This document shows positions 8,601 to 16,268 of a stretch of DNA of 63,784 bases, in pieces. Both the position numbers and the translations under genes were made by a program. Under the pieces are notes generated by a model. That model had not been told where the DNA came from and ran no database searches. It saw nothing but the letters and a program-made list of their open reading frames with translations. The DNA is from Candidatus Eiseniibacteriota bacterium (lineage in GTDB: Bacteria > Joyebacterota > Joyebacteria > Joyebacterales > Joyebacteraceae): NCBI GenBank assembly GCA_030622115.1, contig JAUXGN010000014.1:1-63784 (forward strand). Direction: 5' to 3'. Positions within the stretch are counted from its first letter, which is position 1, and every line of letters starts with the position of its first letter.

Positions 8601-10269
8601 GTGGTCGACGACTCTCAGTGATGCAATAAGCAGCTCTGCTGTCGTAGCCGATGTCAACGGCGACGGGGATCTGGAGATAGTTCTCGGCTCCGTGTCGGGC
8701 TACGTTCATGTGCTCGATCTGTCGGGCGATGAGATCCTTCCCTCGATCCCGATCCCCGATGGATGCAGCACTCCGATGGTCAAGGACCTGGATGGAGAAG
8801 GTTCTCTCGATGTCGTCGCGGCTTCACTGGGCGGAAGCATCTATGCCTTGTCGTTCGCGTCGGAGACGCGGACCGCGCCCGAGGCGCGGGATGCGGAAGC
8901 GGCGCCCGAGTGGAACGGTATCGGCGGCACGCCTGCACACGGCGGCATCTACGCCCAGCCCCTGAGCGGCGACATCACGTCCGATCTCCTTCTTACGGGA
9001 CGCTGTGTCCTGACCGGCGACGTCACGGTCACACCTGGATCCACGCTTGTGATCGCTCCCGGGACGACTATCGACATCCAGTCTGCGCTGCCGCCGACGG
9101 TCAGGATAGACGGAACTCTGACCGCCATCGGCACTGCTCTGGACGGGATCACCTTCTCCTCGTCTCAAAGCGGAGAGCCGGGCGACTGGGTAGGTCTCGT
9201 TTTTGTGCCTGCGACGAGCAGTTCACTCACGCACTGCACGATCAACGACGCCGACGTGGCTCTGGACGGTAATCACGCGACCCTCGTCATATCTGACTGT
9301 CGATTCGACGGAAACGGCTTCGGCGCCTATCTCGACACCTGCACGGTAGCCATCGTCCGCTCCAGCTTCTCCGGCTGTGATTCCCTGGGTGCGTACTTCA
9401 GTGGAGGAAGCGGCACGATCATCGATTGCTCATTTGACCAGAATCATCTCGCGGGTGCGGAGCTGAGGCTATCGGCCGACCACACATTCAGCGGATGCTC
9501 CTTCTCGGAGACTGCTTCCGGCAGCGGAGTCGGAGTCTCCAAGTTTGCGACCGCCTTCTTTGACTCGTGCAGCATGTCGAACAACACCGAAAACGGTGTC
9601 TCTGTCAGCAACGCATCTCCTGTGTTCACAGGATGCACGATCGCCGACAATGGTGTTGAGGGAGTGGCTTGCAGGAAGACCGCCTACCCTACGTTCACGC
9701 GAAACACCATTACCGGCAACCACATCGGCGTCAGGTCCGAGACGGGATCCCACCCGAATCTCGGTGACGACTTGTACCCTGACACCGGTTACAACACCAT
9801 CACCGACAACCAGATGGCAGCCGTTGCGAACTACGACGGAGCGAATAACCCAATCTACGCTCGGCGCAACTGGTGGGGCTCGGCTCCACCAAGCGGCAGG
9901 ATCTTCATCGGCTACGTGTTCTATGGACCCTTCCTCACAGCGCCACCCGACCAGAACCCGAGACTTGATGACGACGGGATGCTCCCCTCGGTCTTCGGGC
10001 TTCTGCAGAACTCTCCCAACCCCTTCAACCCCGTTACCACGCTCTCCTATGACGTTCCACCCATGGGTGGCGAGGTCAATATCACCATCTACAACACGCT
10101 TGGCAGGTGTGTGGCCACTCTCGTCTCCGGTCACCACGACGCCGGCACATACCTCATCACCTGGAACGGGCGCGACGACGCGGACCGGAAGCTTGCAAGC
10201 GGCCTCTACTTCGTTAAAATGGTAGCGCCGGGCTTCGCCTCGACCAGGAAGATGCTCCTCCTCAAATAG
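5611..10269 (+). CDS. C25 (gingipain-like) peptidase-family secreted protein with CARDB, FG-GAP, beta-helix and FlgD-like sorting modules
   Basis: 1552 residues. Order: signal peptide (1-45), C25 caspase-like domain (about 220-595), CARDB Ig-like domain (about 603-710), FG-GAP/PQQ-like propeller with D-x-D-x-D-G calcium loops (about 710-1080), right-handed beta-helix (about 1120-1435), and a FlgD-like C-terminal module with NSPNPFNPVTTLSYDVP and SGLYFVKM that in FCB bacteria directs export and cell-surface attachment. In the C25 domain the nucleophile block is kept (LPIVLSMAC, Cys493), but the usual N-Y-x-G-H-G carrying the catalytic His reads NFAGDG (Asp461). It may thus be inactive or use another His (His466 region, WYH). 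The ATG at 5611 starts the signal peptide; an upstream in-frame ATG at 5521 lies in a hairpin. It follows the secreted pair but is separated by a hairpin. Confidence 0.85.
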   Translation: MIPESRSCACGRAVAVLLRTPLVSALTATLIVSAALAGGTAGSETPEPSSFPLRPSVAPLQHNDSTSSKTTLKLTLTENPESDRVITRQSLTSLAPVGTERIQSAVRLLALPDCDGANVASVSLTIDAVATVLPNEDATRIASVLEIARIRNQTVAVVSIDLAAIETPKPGERVTAVEIDVVPIAPRGAVTRNVGPFTNVCERTILNYTPPSDAAPPWRPIPEARARGTVTFCSSIAECEQSEIDFLFLVADEFQSSAAIHVLAMHRAAYLGLNVGIVSMSGIGDVSAESIHDFIQSVYETESAAHFGDGHLGFVLLVGDAYADDNETLMIPAYDGYGGQEVASDHYYSCVSGDDDFEDLMLGRLSVGNTGELFAIVNKIGNYMPLSGASEWRDRTMLIGGLFYNDKSEYVALFDEYEEILPSNHTVDRIYRHDFDSDFNCAMAVADAFNHGYLFLNFAGDGWISEWYHTFRTTHLSALSNVDRLPIVLSMACLTGWLDNITEPDILGSYDCLAEQLVNLPDAGAIACLAAPRYSDGGSFRTLTEKIYEAAFNENSLFLGETSVVAKLLHLQSGGSVSYVRHFNLFGDPSLIYSGGESPDDLTDLTVKPYQATWFPENLSAGDDLSVSIVVTNQSAIPASSIMVRLTDDSATGSNIYDVTIPFIDNWSSVEVEIVVPGVAGGTHSISVEVDPDDEIVETNNQNNSFTEILYAYPVLPGFPADVDALLLGATIVSTDLGAPLIAVLDEQGRVSGIAADGSTSWTSSPALGPLDFGIEVAPAAADLDGDGVDEIISTRRMGLKCLSPDGEELWSINIDEPIGSPLLADADADADLDVVIAISGLWGAPSSLVAFDENGLTIWTHEFPSGILVESQLAAGDMDMDGRVDFVFVSSIGDLSALTIIDNEPCDLWQPVHIDASLPAVLALGDTDNDGLLEIICGGSELYCINSEDGSVAWSLPLDDEVVSLALADTDADGAPEILAGTASGCLHLIDAGVTLWSTTLSDAISSSAVVADVNGDGDLEIVLGSVSGYVHVLDLSGDEILPSIPIPDGCSTPMVKDLDGEGSLDVVAASLGGSIYALSFASETRTAPEARDAEAAPEWNGIGGTPAHGGIYAQPLSGDITSDLLLTGRCVLTGDVTVTPGSTLVIAPGTTIDIQSALPPTVRIDGTLTAIGTALDGITFSSSQSGEPGDWVGLVFVPATSSSLTHCTINDADVALDGNHATLVISDCRFDGNGFGAYLDTCTVAIVRSSFSGCDSLGAYFSGGSGTIIDCSFDQNHLAGAELRLSADHTFSGCSFSETASGSGVGVSKFATAFFDSCSMSNNTENGVSVSNASPVFTGCTIADNGVEGVACRKTAYPTFTRNTITGNHIGVRSETGSHPNLGDDLYPDTGYNTITDNQMAAVANYDGANNPIYARRNWWGSAPPSGRIFIGYVFYGPFLTAPPDQNPRLDDDGMLPSVFGLLQNSPNPFNPVTTLSYDVPPMGGEVNITIYNTLGRCVATLVSGHHDAGTYLITWNGRDDADRKLASGLYFVKMVAPGFASTRKMLLLK

Positions 10270-10378
10270 CAATACCGAGGAACAGCAGCAGCGAACCCAG
10301 CCGACTTGGACCGAGCGTGCGAGCAGCATGCTGCAGGCACGAAGCATTGGGTGAACGGCGCTCTGAAAGGGAAGACAC

Positions 10379-11356
10379 ATGTCACAGGTGAATCGCATTG
10401 GCCTCCTCACAAGCGGTGGGGATTCCCCGGGAATGAACGCGGCCATAAGAGCCGTCGTGCGAACGGCTCTCGCCGGAGGAGTCACTGTCACTGGGATCAT
10501 GCGCGGTTTCTCCGGACTCCTGGACAGTGAGTTCATGGAGATGACGCCGAGGTCCGTCTCGAACATCATCCAGCTCGGTGGGACGATCCTCAAAACCAGC
10601 CGCTGTCTCGATTTCTACGAGGTCGAGGGACGCTCCCGTGCCGCGGAAATCCTGAGGAAGAAGGGCATAGACAGCATCGTCGGGATCGGCGGGGACGGGA
10701 CCTTCCAAGGACTCAGTCTTCTTGGAAAGGAACATGGTGTCCGCGTGGTAGGCGTGCCGGGCACGATCGACAATGACATTCCCGGCACTGACATCACGAT
10801 AGGATTCAGCACCGCCGCCAACACCGCGCTCGAGTCGATTGACAAGATCCGCGACACCGCCGCATCCCACGATCGTCTCTTCTTCATAGAGGTAATGGGG
10901 CGGCACTGCGGCGCGCTGGCGCTCGAAGTCGGACTTGCAGGTGGCGCGGAGGCGATCCTGATTCCTGAGATCGATGTCGACCTGGACCGAGTCGGCCAAA
11001 TAGTGCGCGACGGTAGACAACGCGGAAAGAAGAGCTTCATTATCGTTGTGGCGGAAGGAGCTCTGAAGGACGGCGCAATGGCTGCCGCAAAAGGCGTCAA
11101 AGAGCGCACGGGCGCTGACGTTCGTGTGAGCGTGCTCGGACATGTCCAGCGTGGGGGGTCCCCGACCTCCTACGACCGGGCCCTCGCCAGCCGCATGGGC
11201 CGTGAGGCCGTCACTGCTCTCGCGTCTGGACAGACCGACTGCATGGTGGCCGTGGTCTGCAATGAGATGAAGCTTATACCCCTCTCCGTCACTTGGGAGG
11301 AGAAGAAGAGCACAGACCTGGATCTCCTGGATGTTGCCGAGATCACGGCGAGCTAG
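10379..11356 (+). CDS. pfkA: ATP-dependent 6-phosphofructokinase
   Basis: 325 residues, the standard length for the bacterial enzyme that phosphorylates fructose 6-phosphate to the 1,6-bisphosphate in glycolysis (cytoplasmic). Visible motifs: SGGDSPGMNAAIR near the N-terminus, GIGGDGTFQG (ATP site), PGTIDNDIPGTD with the catalytic Asp, MGRHCGALAL and LGHVQRGGSPTSYDR. The Gly in GGDGT and the Gly in PGTIDND are the residues of ATP-users; PPi-users have Asp and Lys there, so ATP is the likely donor. The ribosome site is weak (GAAAGGGAAG). It stands alone, 109 bases after the C25 gene and convergent with clpB, from which it is separated by 9 bases. Confidence 0.93.
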   Translation: MSQVNRIGLLTSGGDSPGMNAAIRAVVRTALAGGVTVTGIMRGFSGLLDSEFMEMTPRSVSNIIQLGGTILKTSRCLDFYEVEGRSRAAEILRKKGIDSIVGIGGDGTFQGLSLLGKEHGVRVVGVPGTIDNDIPGTDITIGFSTAANTALESIDKIRDTAASHDRLFFIEVMGRHCGALALEVGLAGGAEAILIPEIDVDLDRVGQIVRDGRQRGKKSFIIVVAEGALKDGAMAAAKGVKERTGADVRVSVLGHVQRGGSPTSYDRALASRMGREAVTALASGQTDCMVAVVCNEMKLIPLSVTWEEKKSTDLDLLDVAEITAS

Positions 11357-11374
11357 AGAAAACGGCTACGCCGT
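11356..11374 (-). terminator. Minimal hairpin terminator at the end of clpB
   Basis: Read on the minus strand, ACGGC-GTA-GCCGT (11374-11362) is followed by TTTTCTC. The clpB stop codon lies in the loop. The stem has only 5 base pairs, so this is tentative. Confidence 0.35.
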
Positions 11375-13951
11375 CCGGAAGACGACACGTTCTCCGTCCA
11401 CGTCGACGATCACCGTGTCACCGTTTCTGAACTCGCCCTCCAGTATCTTTACCGCGAGCGGGTTCTGTATCTCGCGCTGCAAGGCACGTTTGAGTGGCCT
11501 CGCCCCGTAGAGCGGATCGAATCCCTCACGAGCTATCATCTCCTTCGCCGCATCGGTGAGCTCAACTCCCATCTTCCGCTCGGCAAGGAGAGCCTGCAGC
11601 CGCCCGAGCTGAATATCAACGATGGCTTTGATCTCATCAAGCGTAAGCGCATTGAAGATGATCACCTCATCCACGCGATTCAGGAACTCCGGACGGAATT
11701 GAGCTCGGAGGGCTTCCTTCACCTGTCTGCTCATCTCCTCGTGATCACCTCCGCCGAACTCCTGAATCAACTGGCTTCCGACGTTGGATGTCATGATAAT
11801 GATCGTGTTGGTGAAGTCCACCGTCCTCCCCTGTCCGTCCGTCAACCGCCCATCATCCATGATCTGGAGTAGCACGTTGAAGACATCGGGGTGCGCCTTC
11901 TCTATCTCATCCATCAGAACAACCGCGTACGGCCTGCGGCGGACGGCTTCGGTGAGGTATCCGCCCTCTTCATAGCCAACATAGCCGGGAGGAGCGCCGA
12001 TGAGACGCGCCACCGAGTGCTTCTCCATGAACTCCGACATGTCTATCCGGACCATGGCGTCCTCATCGTCGAACAGAAACTCTGCAAGCGCTCGACCGAG
12101 TTCCGTCTTTCCTACACCGGTCGGCCCCATGAAGATGAAGGAACCTATCGGCCGGCGTGGATCCTGGAGCCCCGCGCGGGCGCGCCTGACGGAATCCGAG
12201 ACGACGCGGATGGCCTCCTCCTGACCGATGACGCGCAGCCTCAATCGGTCCTCCATCTTGAGAAGCTTCTCCCTCTCGCCCTCGAGCATTCTCGCTACAG
12301 GGATACCAGTCCATATCGAGACGACGGCCGCGATGTCGTCCTCGTCAACCTCCTCCTTGAGCATCTGCCGATCCTTTTGGAGTTCGGCCAGTCGCGCGTT
12401 CTCCTCGGCCAGCTTCTTCTCAAGTTCCGCCAGCGTGCCGTAACGAAGCTCCGCGGCCCTGTTCAAATCACCCTGCCGCTCCACGCGCTCGTACTCCGCC
12501 TTGGCGCTCTCGATCTCCGCCTTCGTCTCACGGATCGACCCTATCGCACCCTTCTCGTTCTCCCAGTGGACCTTCATCTCAGAAGAACGCTCCTTGAGAT
12601 CGGCCAGCTCCTGCTCTATCTTCGCGAGCCGCTCCTTCGACGTCTCGTCCTTCTCCTTCATCATCGCCTGACGCTCGATCTCGAGCTGCATGATCCTGCG
12701 CTCGACCTGGTCGAGCTCTTCCGGCATCGAGTCTATCTCCACTCTCAACCGCGATGCCGCCTCGTCCATCAGGTCGACGGCCTTGTCCGGAAGAAACCGG
12801 TCTGCTATGTAGCGGTGAGACAGCGTCGCGGCCGCGACGAGGGCCGTGTCCTTGATACGAACGCCGTGGTGGACCTCATACCTCTCCTTGAGGCCTCTCA
12901 GAATCGCGATTGTGTCATCCACAGTCGGCTCGCGGACAAGGACCGGTTGGAATCGCCGTTCAAGCGCCGCGTCCTTTTCAATGTGCTTTCTGTACTCGTC
13001 AAGCGTGGTCGCGCCCACCGCGTGAAGCTCGCCCCGTGCGAGCGCCGGCTTGAGCATATTGGAGGCATCCATCGCACCCTCGGCCGCCCCCGCCCCGACG
13101 AGCGTGTGCATCTCATCTATGAACAGGATCACCTCTCCATTTGACTGCTCAATCTCCCGAAGCACCGCTTTGAGACGGTCCTCGAACTCTCCTCTGTACT
13201 TCGCTCCAGCCACAAGCGCGCCCATATCCAGCGCGTTGACACGCTTGTTCTTGAGTCCCTCCGGAACGTCCCCTGCCACGATGCGTTGCGCGAGTCCCTC
13301 GACGATGGCGGTCTTGCCGACTCCAGGCTCCCCGATCAGGACCGGATTGTTCTTGGTCCTTCGCGACAGCACCTGGATGATACGGCGTATCTCCTCATCT
13401 CTCCCGATGACGGGATCGAGCTTGCCGGCGCGCGCACGATCGGTAAGATCCTGGCTGTAGCGCGCGAGGGCCTGGTACTTCTCTTCGGGACTGGCATCAG
13501 TCACGCGCTGCCCACCCCGAATGTCCTTCAAGACCTTGAAAATGTTCTCCCTCGTGGCGCCGGACTCCCTGAGGATCGCACCGGACGAGGACTCCTTCTC
13601 ATCGGAGAGAGCGACCAGAAGGTGCTCCGTGCTGACATATTCATCTTTAAGTTGCTGCGCCTCGTTCCAGGCAGTTCCGAGCACGGACTTGAATGCTGCT
13701 GAGGCATACGTATCAATGCCGCTTCCGTGAACCTGAGGCGCCTTGTCCAGTTCCACGTCCACCCTTCCACGGATACCCGAGATGTCCGCGCCCAAACCCT
13801 GCAGAACTGGAATAACAACGCCCTCGTGCTGATCCAGAAGTGCGTAGAGCAAATGCTCCGTCGTAGTCTCCTGGTGACTTCGAGCCATCGCGAGATTCTG
13901 GGCGGCTTCGATGGCTTCCTGCGCTTTGAGGGTGAAGCGGTCTAGTCTCAT
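11366..13951 (-). CDS. clpB: ATP-dependent disaggregase ClpB
   Basis: 861 residues, the normal length of ClpB, the hexameric AAA+ chaperone that threads aggregated proteins with DnaK. Order: double Clp N domain (1-145, [18 protein letters not shown]), NBD1 with Walker A GEPGVGKT near residue 205 and Walker [11 protein letters not shown], a long coiled-coil middle domain (about 400-530) that separates ClpB from ClpA/C, and NBD2 with [19 protein letters not shown] near 607 and [14 protein letters not shown], ending in the D2-small domain. The ATG at 13951 was chosen because AGGAGGAGG precedes it and the N domain begins there; an in-frame extension to 14032 has no homology. No CIRCE element was found upstream; a different inverted repeat lies at 14202. 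Confidence 0.96.
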   Translation of the reverse strand: MRLDRFTLKAQEAIEAAQNLAMARSHQETTTEHLLYALLDQHEGVVIPVLQGLGADISGIRGRVDVELDKAPQVHGSGIDTYASAAFKSVLGTAWNEAQQLKDEYVSTEHLLVALSDEKESSSGAILRESGATRENIFKVLKDIRGGQRVTDASPEEKYQALARYSQDLTDRARAGKLDPVIGRDEEIRRIIQVLSRRTKNNPVLIGEPGVGKTAIVEGLAQRIVAGDVPEGLKNKRVNALDMGALVAGAKYRGEFEDRLKAVLREIEQSNGEVILFIDEMHTLVGAGAAEGAMDASNMLKPALARGELHAVGATTLDEYRKHIEKDAALERRFQPVLVREPTVDDTIAILRGLKERYEVHHGVRIKDTALVAAATLSHRYIADRFLPDKAVDLMDEAASRLRVEIDSMPEELDQVERRIMQLEIERQAMMKEKDETSKERLAKIEQELADLKERSSEMKVHWENEKGAIGSIRETKAEIESAKAEYERVERQGDLNRAAELRYGTLAELEKKLAEENARLAELQKDRQMLKEEVDEDDIAAVVSIWTGIPVARMLEGEREKLLKMEDRLRLRVIGQEEAIRVVSDSVRRARAGLQDPRRPIGSFIFMGPTGVGKTELGRALAEFLFDDEDAMVRIDMSEFMEKHSVARLIGAPPGYVGYEEGGYLTEAVRRRPYAVVLMDEIEKAHPDVFNVLLQIMDDGRLTDGQGRTVDFTNTIIIMTSNVGSQLIQEFGGGDHEEMSRQVKEALRAQFRPEFLNRVDEVIIFNALTLDEIKAIVDIQLGRLQALLAERKMGVELTDAAKEMIAREGFDPLYGARPLKRALQREIQNPLAVKILEGEFRNGDTVIVDVDGERVVFRTA

Positions 13952-14328
13952 TCGTCCTCCTCCTATGTACCGAAATCCCGCTTCGTCCAGGGTGGGATCC
14001 GGCGAATCCGGTGGTACCGACCGCTGACTCATGCGTCGGCCACGACCGGCCCACCTGGGCGCCGCCGAACCTCCTGCGACACCCCCACAGCCTGGGATTA
14101 TGCGGGCTAAGCCTCAATAGATTAGATGCTGAAGGCCATATTCGGGTGCTGTGATTCGCACTCCCGAATCGTGGTGCGTGGGTGTGTCGCACCCGGACGC
14201 GCGAATCCCCAGGGCATGGCGCCCCAGGGATTCGTCCGGAAAGGTCGGGTGCCTCTCTATCGCCAGTGCGCATTTGTTTGACACCGACCCGTCCCGCTCA
14301 CCTTTTCGAAATCTCTGTTGCGGTGATG
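13952..14328. other. Intergenic region upstream of clpB
   Basis: 377 bases between clpB (minus) and the end of the FlgD-tagged gene (minus). It must hold the clpB promoter, but no convincing sigma70 or sigma32 pair was found by eye. The notable element is an inverted repeat, CGAATCCC (14202-14209) with GGGATTCG (14227-14234), enclosing a second GGGC/GCCC pairing. This could be a heat-shock operator or the terminator of the upstream gene. A further CGAATC occurs at 14165. Confidence 0.45.
14202..14234. promoter_or_regulatory. Inverted repeat upstream of clpB
   Basis: Arms CGAATCCC and GGGATTCG around a 17-base spacer that itself contains complementary GGGC and GCCC. It lies about 250 bases before the clpB start. 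It is not the HrcA operator CIRCE (TTAGCACTC-N9-GAGTGCTAA). Confidence 0.35.
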
Positions 14329-16050
14329 CTACTTCAGAAGGACCATTCTCCTGACATCGGTATGCTCACCTGCCTGGAGCCGGCAGAAGTAGACGCCCGA
14401 GGCCACGCTACTGCCGGCGGCGTCGGTCCCATCCCACGCAACTTCGTGATCCCCCGGCGCCAGTTCGCCGGCCCTGAGAATCGTCCTGACAACGCGGCCG
14501 GCGGCATCGTAGACAACGATGTCCACAGGTGTGGTTTGCCCAAGCCGGAACGCCACCATAGTCCTCGGGTTGAATGGGTTCGGGGAGATGCCAAGGATGC
14601 TGCCACCACGCAGCGGCACGTCGGAATCAACCCCGGTTGCGTCCGGGTCGTAGTCAGTGTTCTGCGGGTCGAAGTTCGTCCAGTTCCCCGCCCACTGGCT
14701 CTCCATGCCGCGCGACGGATCAAAGGCTCCGCGGTACGTCACCTGCTGAAAATGGTCAGCCACGTCCGGGTGCACCCAGTTGGCCGGCGTGGTGACAAGT
14801 TCCGATGTCGGCAGAGGAATGGGATTTGGATTGTTGAGGTCGCTCATGTCCGTGAGGCCGACTGAACCCGGCATGCGCGGCTGCGACTGGGTCGGATCAT
14901 TCCCGGACTCCGCGTCAAACCAAGCTGTCACCTCGGCCCAACGTCCCTCGTCATGAATGCTCGAGGAGCCGATCGGCATGGTGCTCGCCTGGACACTCGT
15001 GTAGTGCACATTCATCGTGTCGGTCGAAGCGAAGCCCTGTGTGCAAGCGTCGCGAACGCTGAAACCCCACGGAAAACCCATGATGACCGAGTTGTGGAGC
15101 TTATGTTTCGTGCAGCGACGCAGCACGGCGCTGTACTCAAAGGCGTGTCCCGGCGGGAGGTTGCCTACGAGGGCGTCGGTTCGCTCTGGCCCAACGATGG
15201 TGCAGTTGGCGAATGTCGTCGATGTGATCGGTGGAGTCAGTCCAGCGGGCTTGTAGCTGTCGGATTCGAAGCCGTTGCTCTGGCCTTCGGCATCCGACCA
15301 GTCGGGATCGCGCAGGCAGAAGCAGAACTGGTGCCTACCCGAATGACCGAAGTCGGTGTCGAACACGTCATCGAGACCCCCCAGCACACACAGGTAGTCG
15401 CTGTCGCAGTTGCCGCCGAACCACTCAAAGCTGTCGTCGTTTGAGTAGCTCACCTGGACGTGATGGATCTCAGTGTTGCGTCCGACGCCCCCCATCGTGA
15501 GCCCGTTGACCTCGTTGCCTTCCTCTATGCGATGGCCGGGGAACTCGATCCGACAGTAGTAAAACTCACCGGAGTCATCATCGGGATCGTTCCCACCGAA
15601 GTGTCCTTCTATGAGACCTCCCTCGATGACAGGGTTGACGCGGTTCACCGGAGCGTTGCCAAGAATGATAACGCCGCCCCAATCGCCCGGGTTCCGTTCG
15701 GCCGGCTCCTTCATGCTCGTGAAAACGATGGGCCGTTCCTCGCTGCCGGTGGCGTGGATCTCACCGCCCCGCGCAACGACGAGGGTCGCGGTCGTGTCGC
15801 CCATGACGACGGTACCTTCCGGAATCGTGAGGGTGTAGAGAGAATCAACGTAGTAGAACCCGGTCAAAATGTAGAGCGTGTCGGCGGACAGAGTGCGGTG
15901 CCAACTCTGATGATATGATTCCTCCGCGTGTTCCGGACCGGTTCCGGGACCGAGCACTACTGGGGGTTTCCAGCCTGCTAGAGCCTGCGCACCCAGCACA
16001 GTACTCAGGATCAGGAGCAGTACGATCCCTGTTCTGATGCACGACTTCAT
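14329..16050 (-). CDS. Secreted beta-helix-like protein with FlgD-like C-terminal sorting module
   Basis: 573 residues. A signal peptide (MKSCIRTGIVLLLILSTVLGAQA-LA) is followed by a parallel beta-helix-like body with an initial capping segment (YILTGFYYVDSLYTLTIPEGTVVMGD) and the block DSFEWFGGNCDSDYLCVLGGLDDVFDTDFGHSG that recurs in a secreted family common in Bacteroidota and related phyla. The last 90 residues are a FlgD-like Ig module with SPNPFNPRTMVAFRL and SGVYFCRL. Proteins of this type often sit next to TonB-dependent receptors, as here (the receptor ends 218 bases upstream), so a surface binding or substrate-presenting role is inferred. A GAGGAG site lies 7 bases before the ATG. 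The ligand is unknown. Confidence 0.78.
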   Translation of the reverse strand: MKSCIRTGIVLLLILSTVLGAQALAGWKPPVVLGPGTGPEHAEESYHQSWHRTLSADTLYILTGFYYVDSLYTLTIPEGTVVMGDTTATLVVARGGEIHATGSEERPIVFTSMKEPAERNPGDWGGVIILGNAPVNRVNPVIEGGLIEGHFGGNDPDDDSGEFYYCRIEFPGHRIEEGNEVNGLTMGGVGRNTEIHHVQVSYSNDDSFEWFGGNCDSDYLCVLGGLDDVFDTDFGHSGRHQFCFCLRDPDWSDAEGQSNGFESDSYKPAGLTPPITSTTFANCTIVGPERTDALVGNLPPGHAFEYSAVLRRCTKHKLHNSVIMGFPWGFSVRDACTQGFASTDTMNVHYTSVQASTMPIGSSSIHDEGRWAEVTAWFDAESGNDPTQSQPRMPGSVGLTDMSDLNNPNPIPLPTSELVTTPANWVHPDVADHFQQVTYRGAFDPSRGMESQWAGNWTNFDPQNTDYDPDATGVDSDVPLRGGSILGISPNPFNPRTMVAFRLGQTTPVDIVVYDAAGRVVRTILRAGELAPGDHEVAWDGTDAAGSSVASGVYFCRLQAGEHTDVRRMVLLK

Positions 16051-16268
16051 GGAAGCACTCCTCTCTATGGAACAGCAAGGTGTTCTAGCGACTGTGGTAC
16101 CGCGAACATTGAGACCTGCTAAAGCCTTCTACCAGTAGGCGCACCTCCTCCCGCACGCAGCCTTCTCCACGGTCTGAGCCTCCTGCCACTATCTCGGCAT
16201 CGCGGGCTATTTTACCAAGACTCCATGTCCCCCGTGTGGGAGCAGTGTCAGGAAATCGTGTGCGCCGC

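Noticed and set aside
10323-10334. 12-base palindrome GCAGCATGCTGC before pfkA
   Set aside because: Short, common by chance in GC-rich DNA, no T run and no second site nearby.
11891-13144. 417-codon open frame on the plus strand opposite clpB
   Set aside because: It is the antisense shadow of a fully conserved ClpB gene; no ribosome site or protein-like pattern. GC-rich codon bias keeps the opposite strand open.
14140-14185. Possible CIRCE heat-shock operator before clpB (CGCACTC seen)
   Set aside because: The matching arm GAGTGC at the required 9-base spacing is missing.
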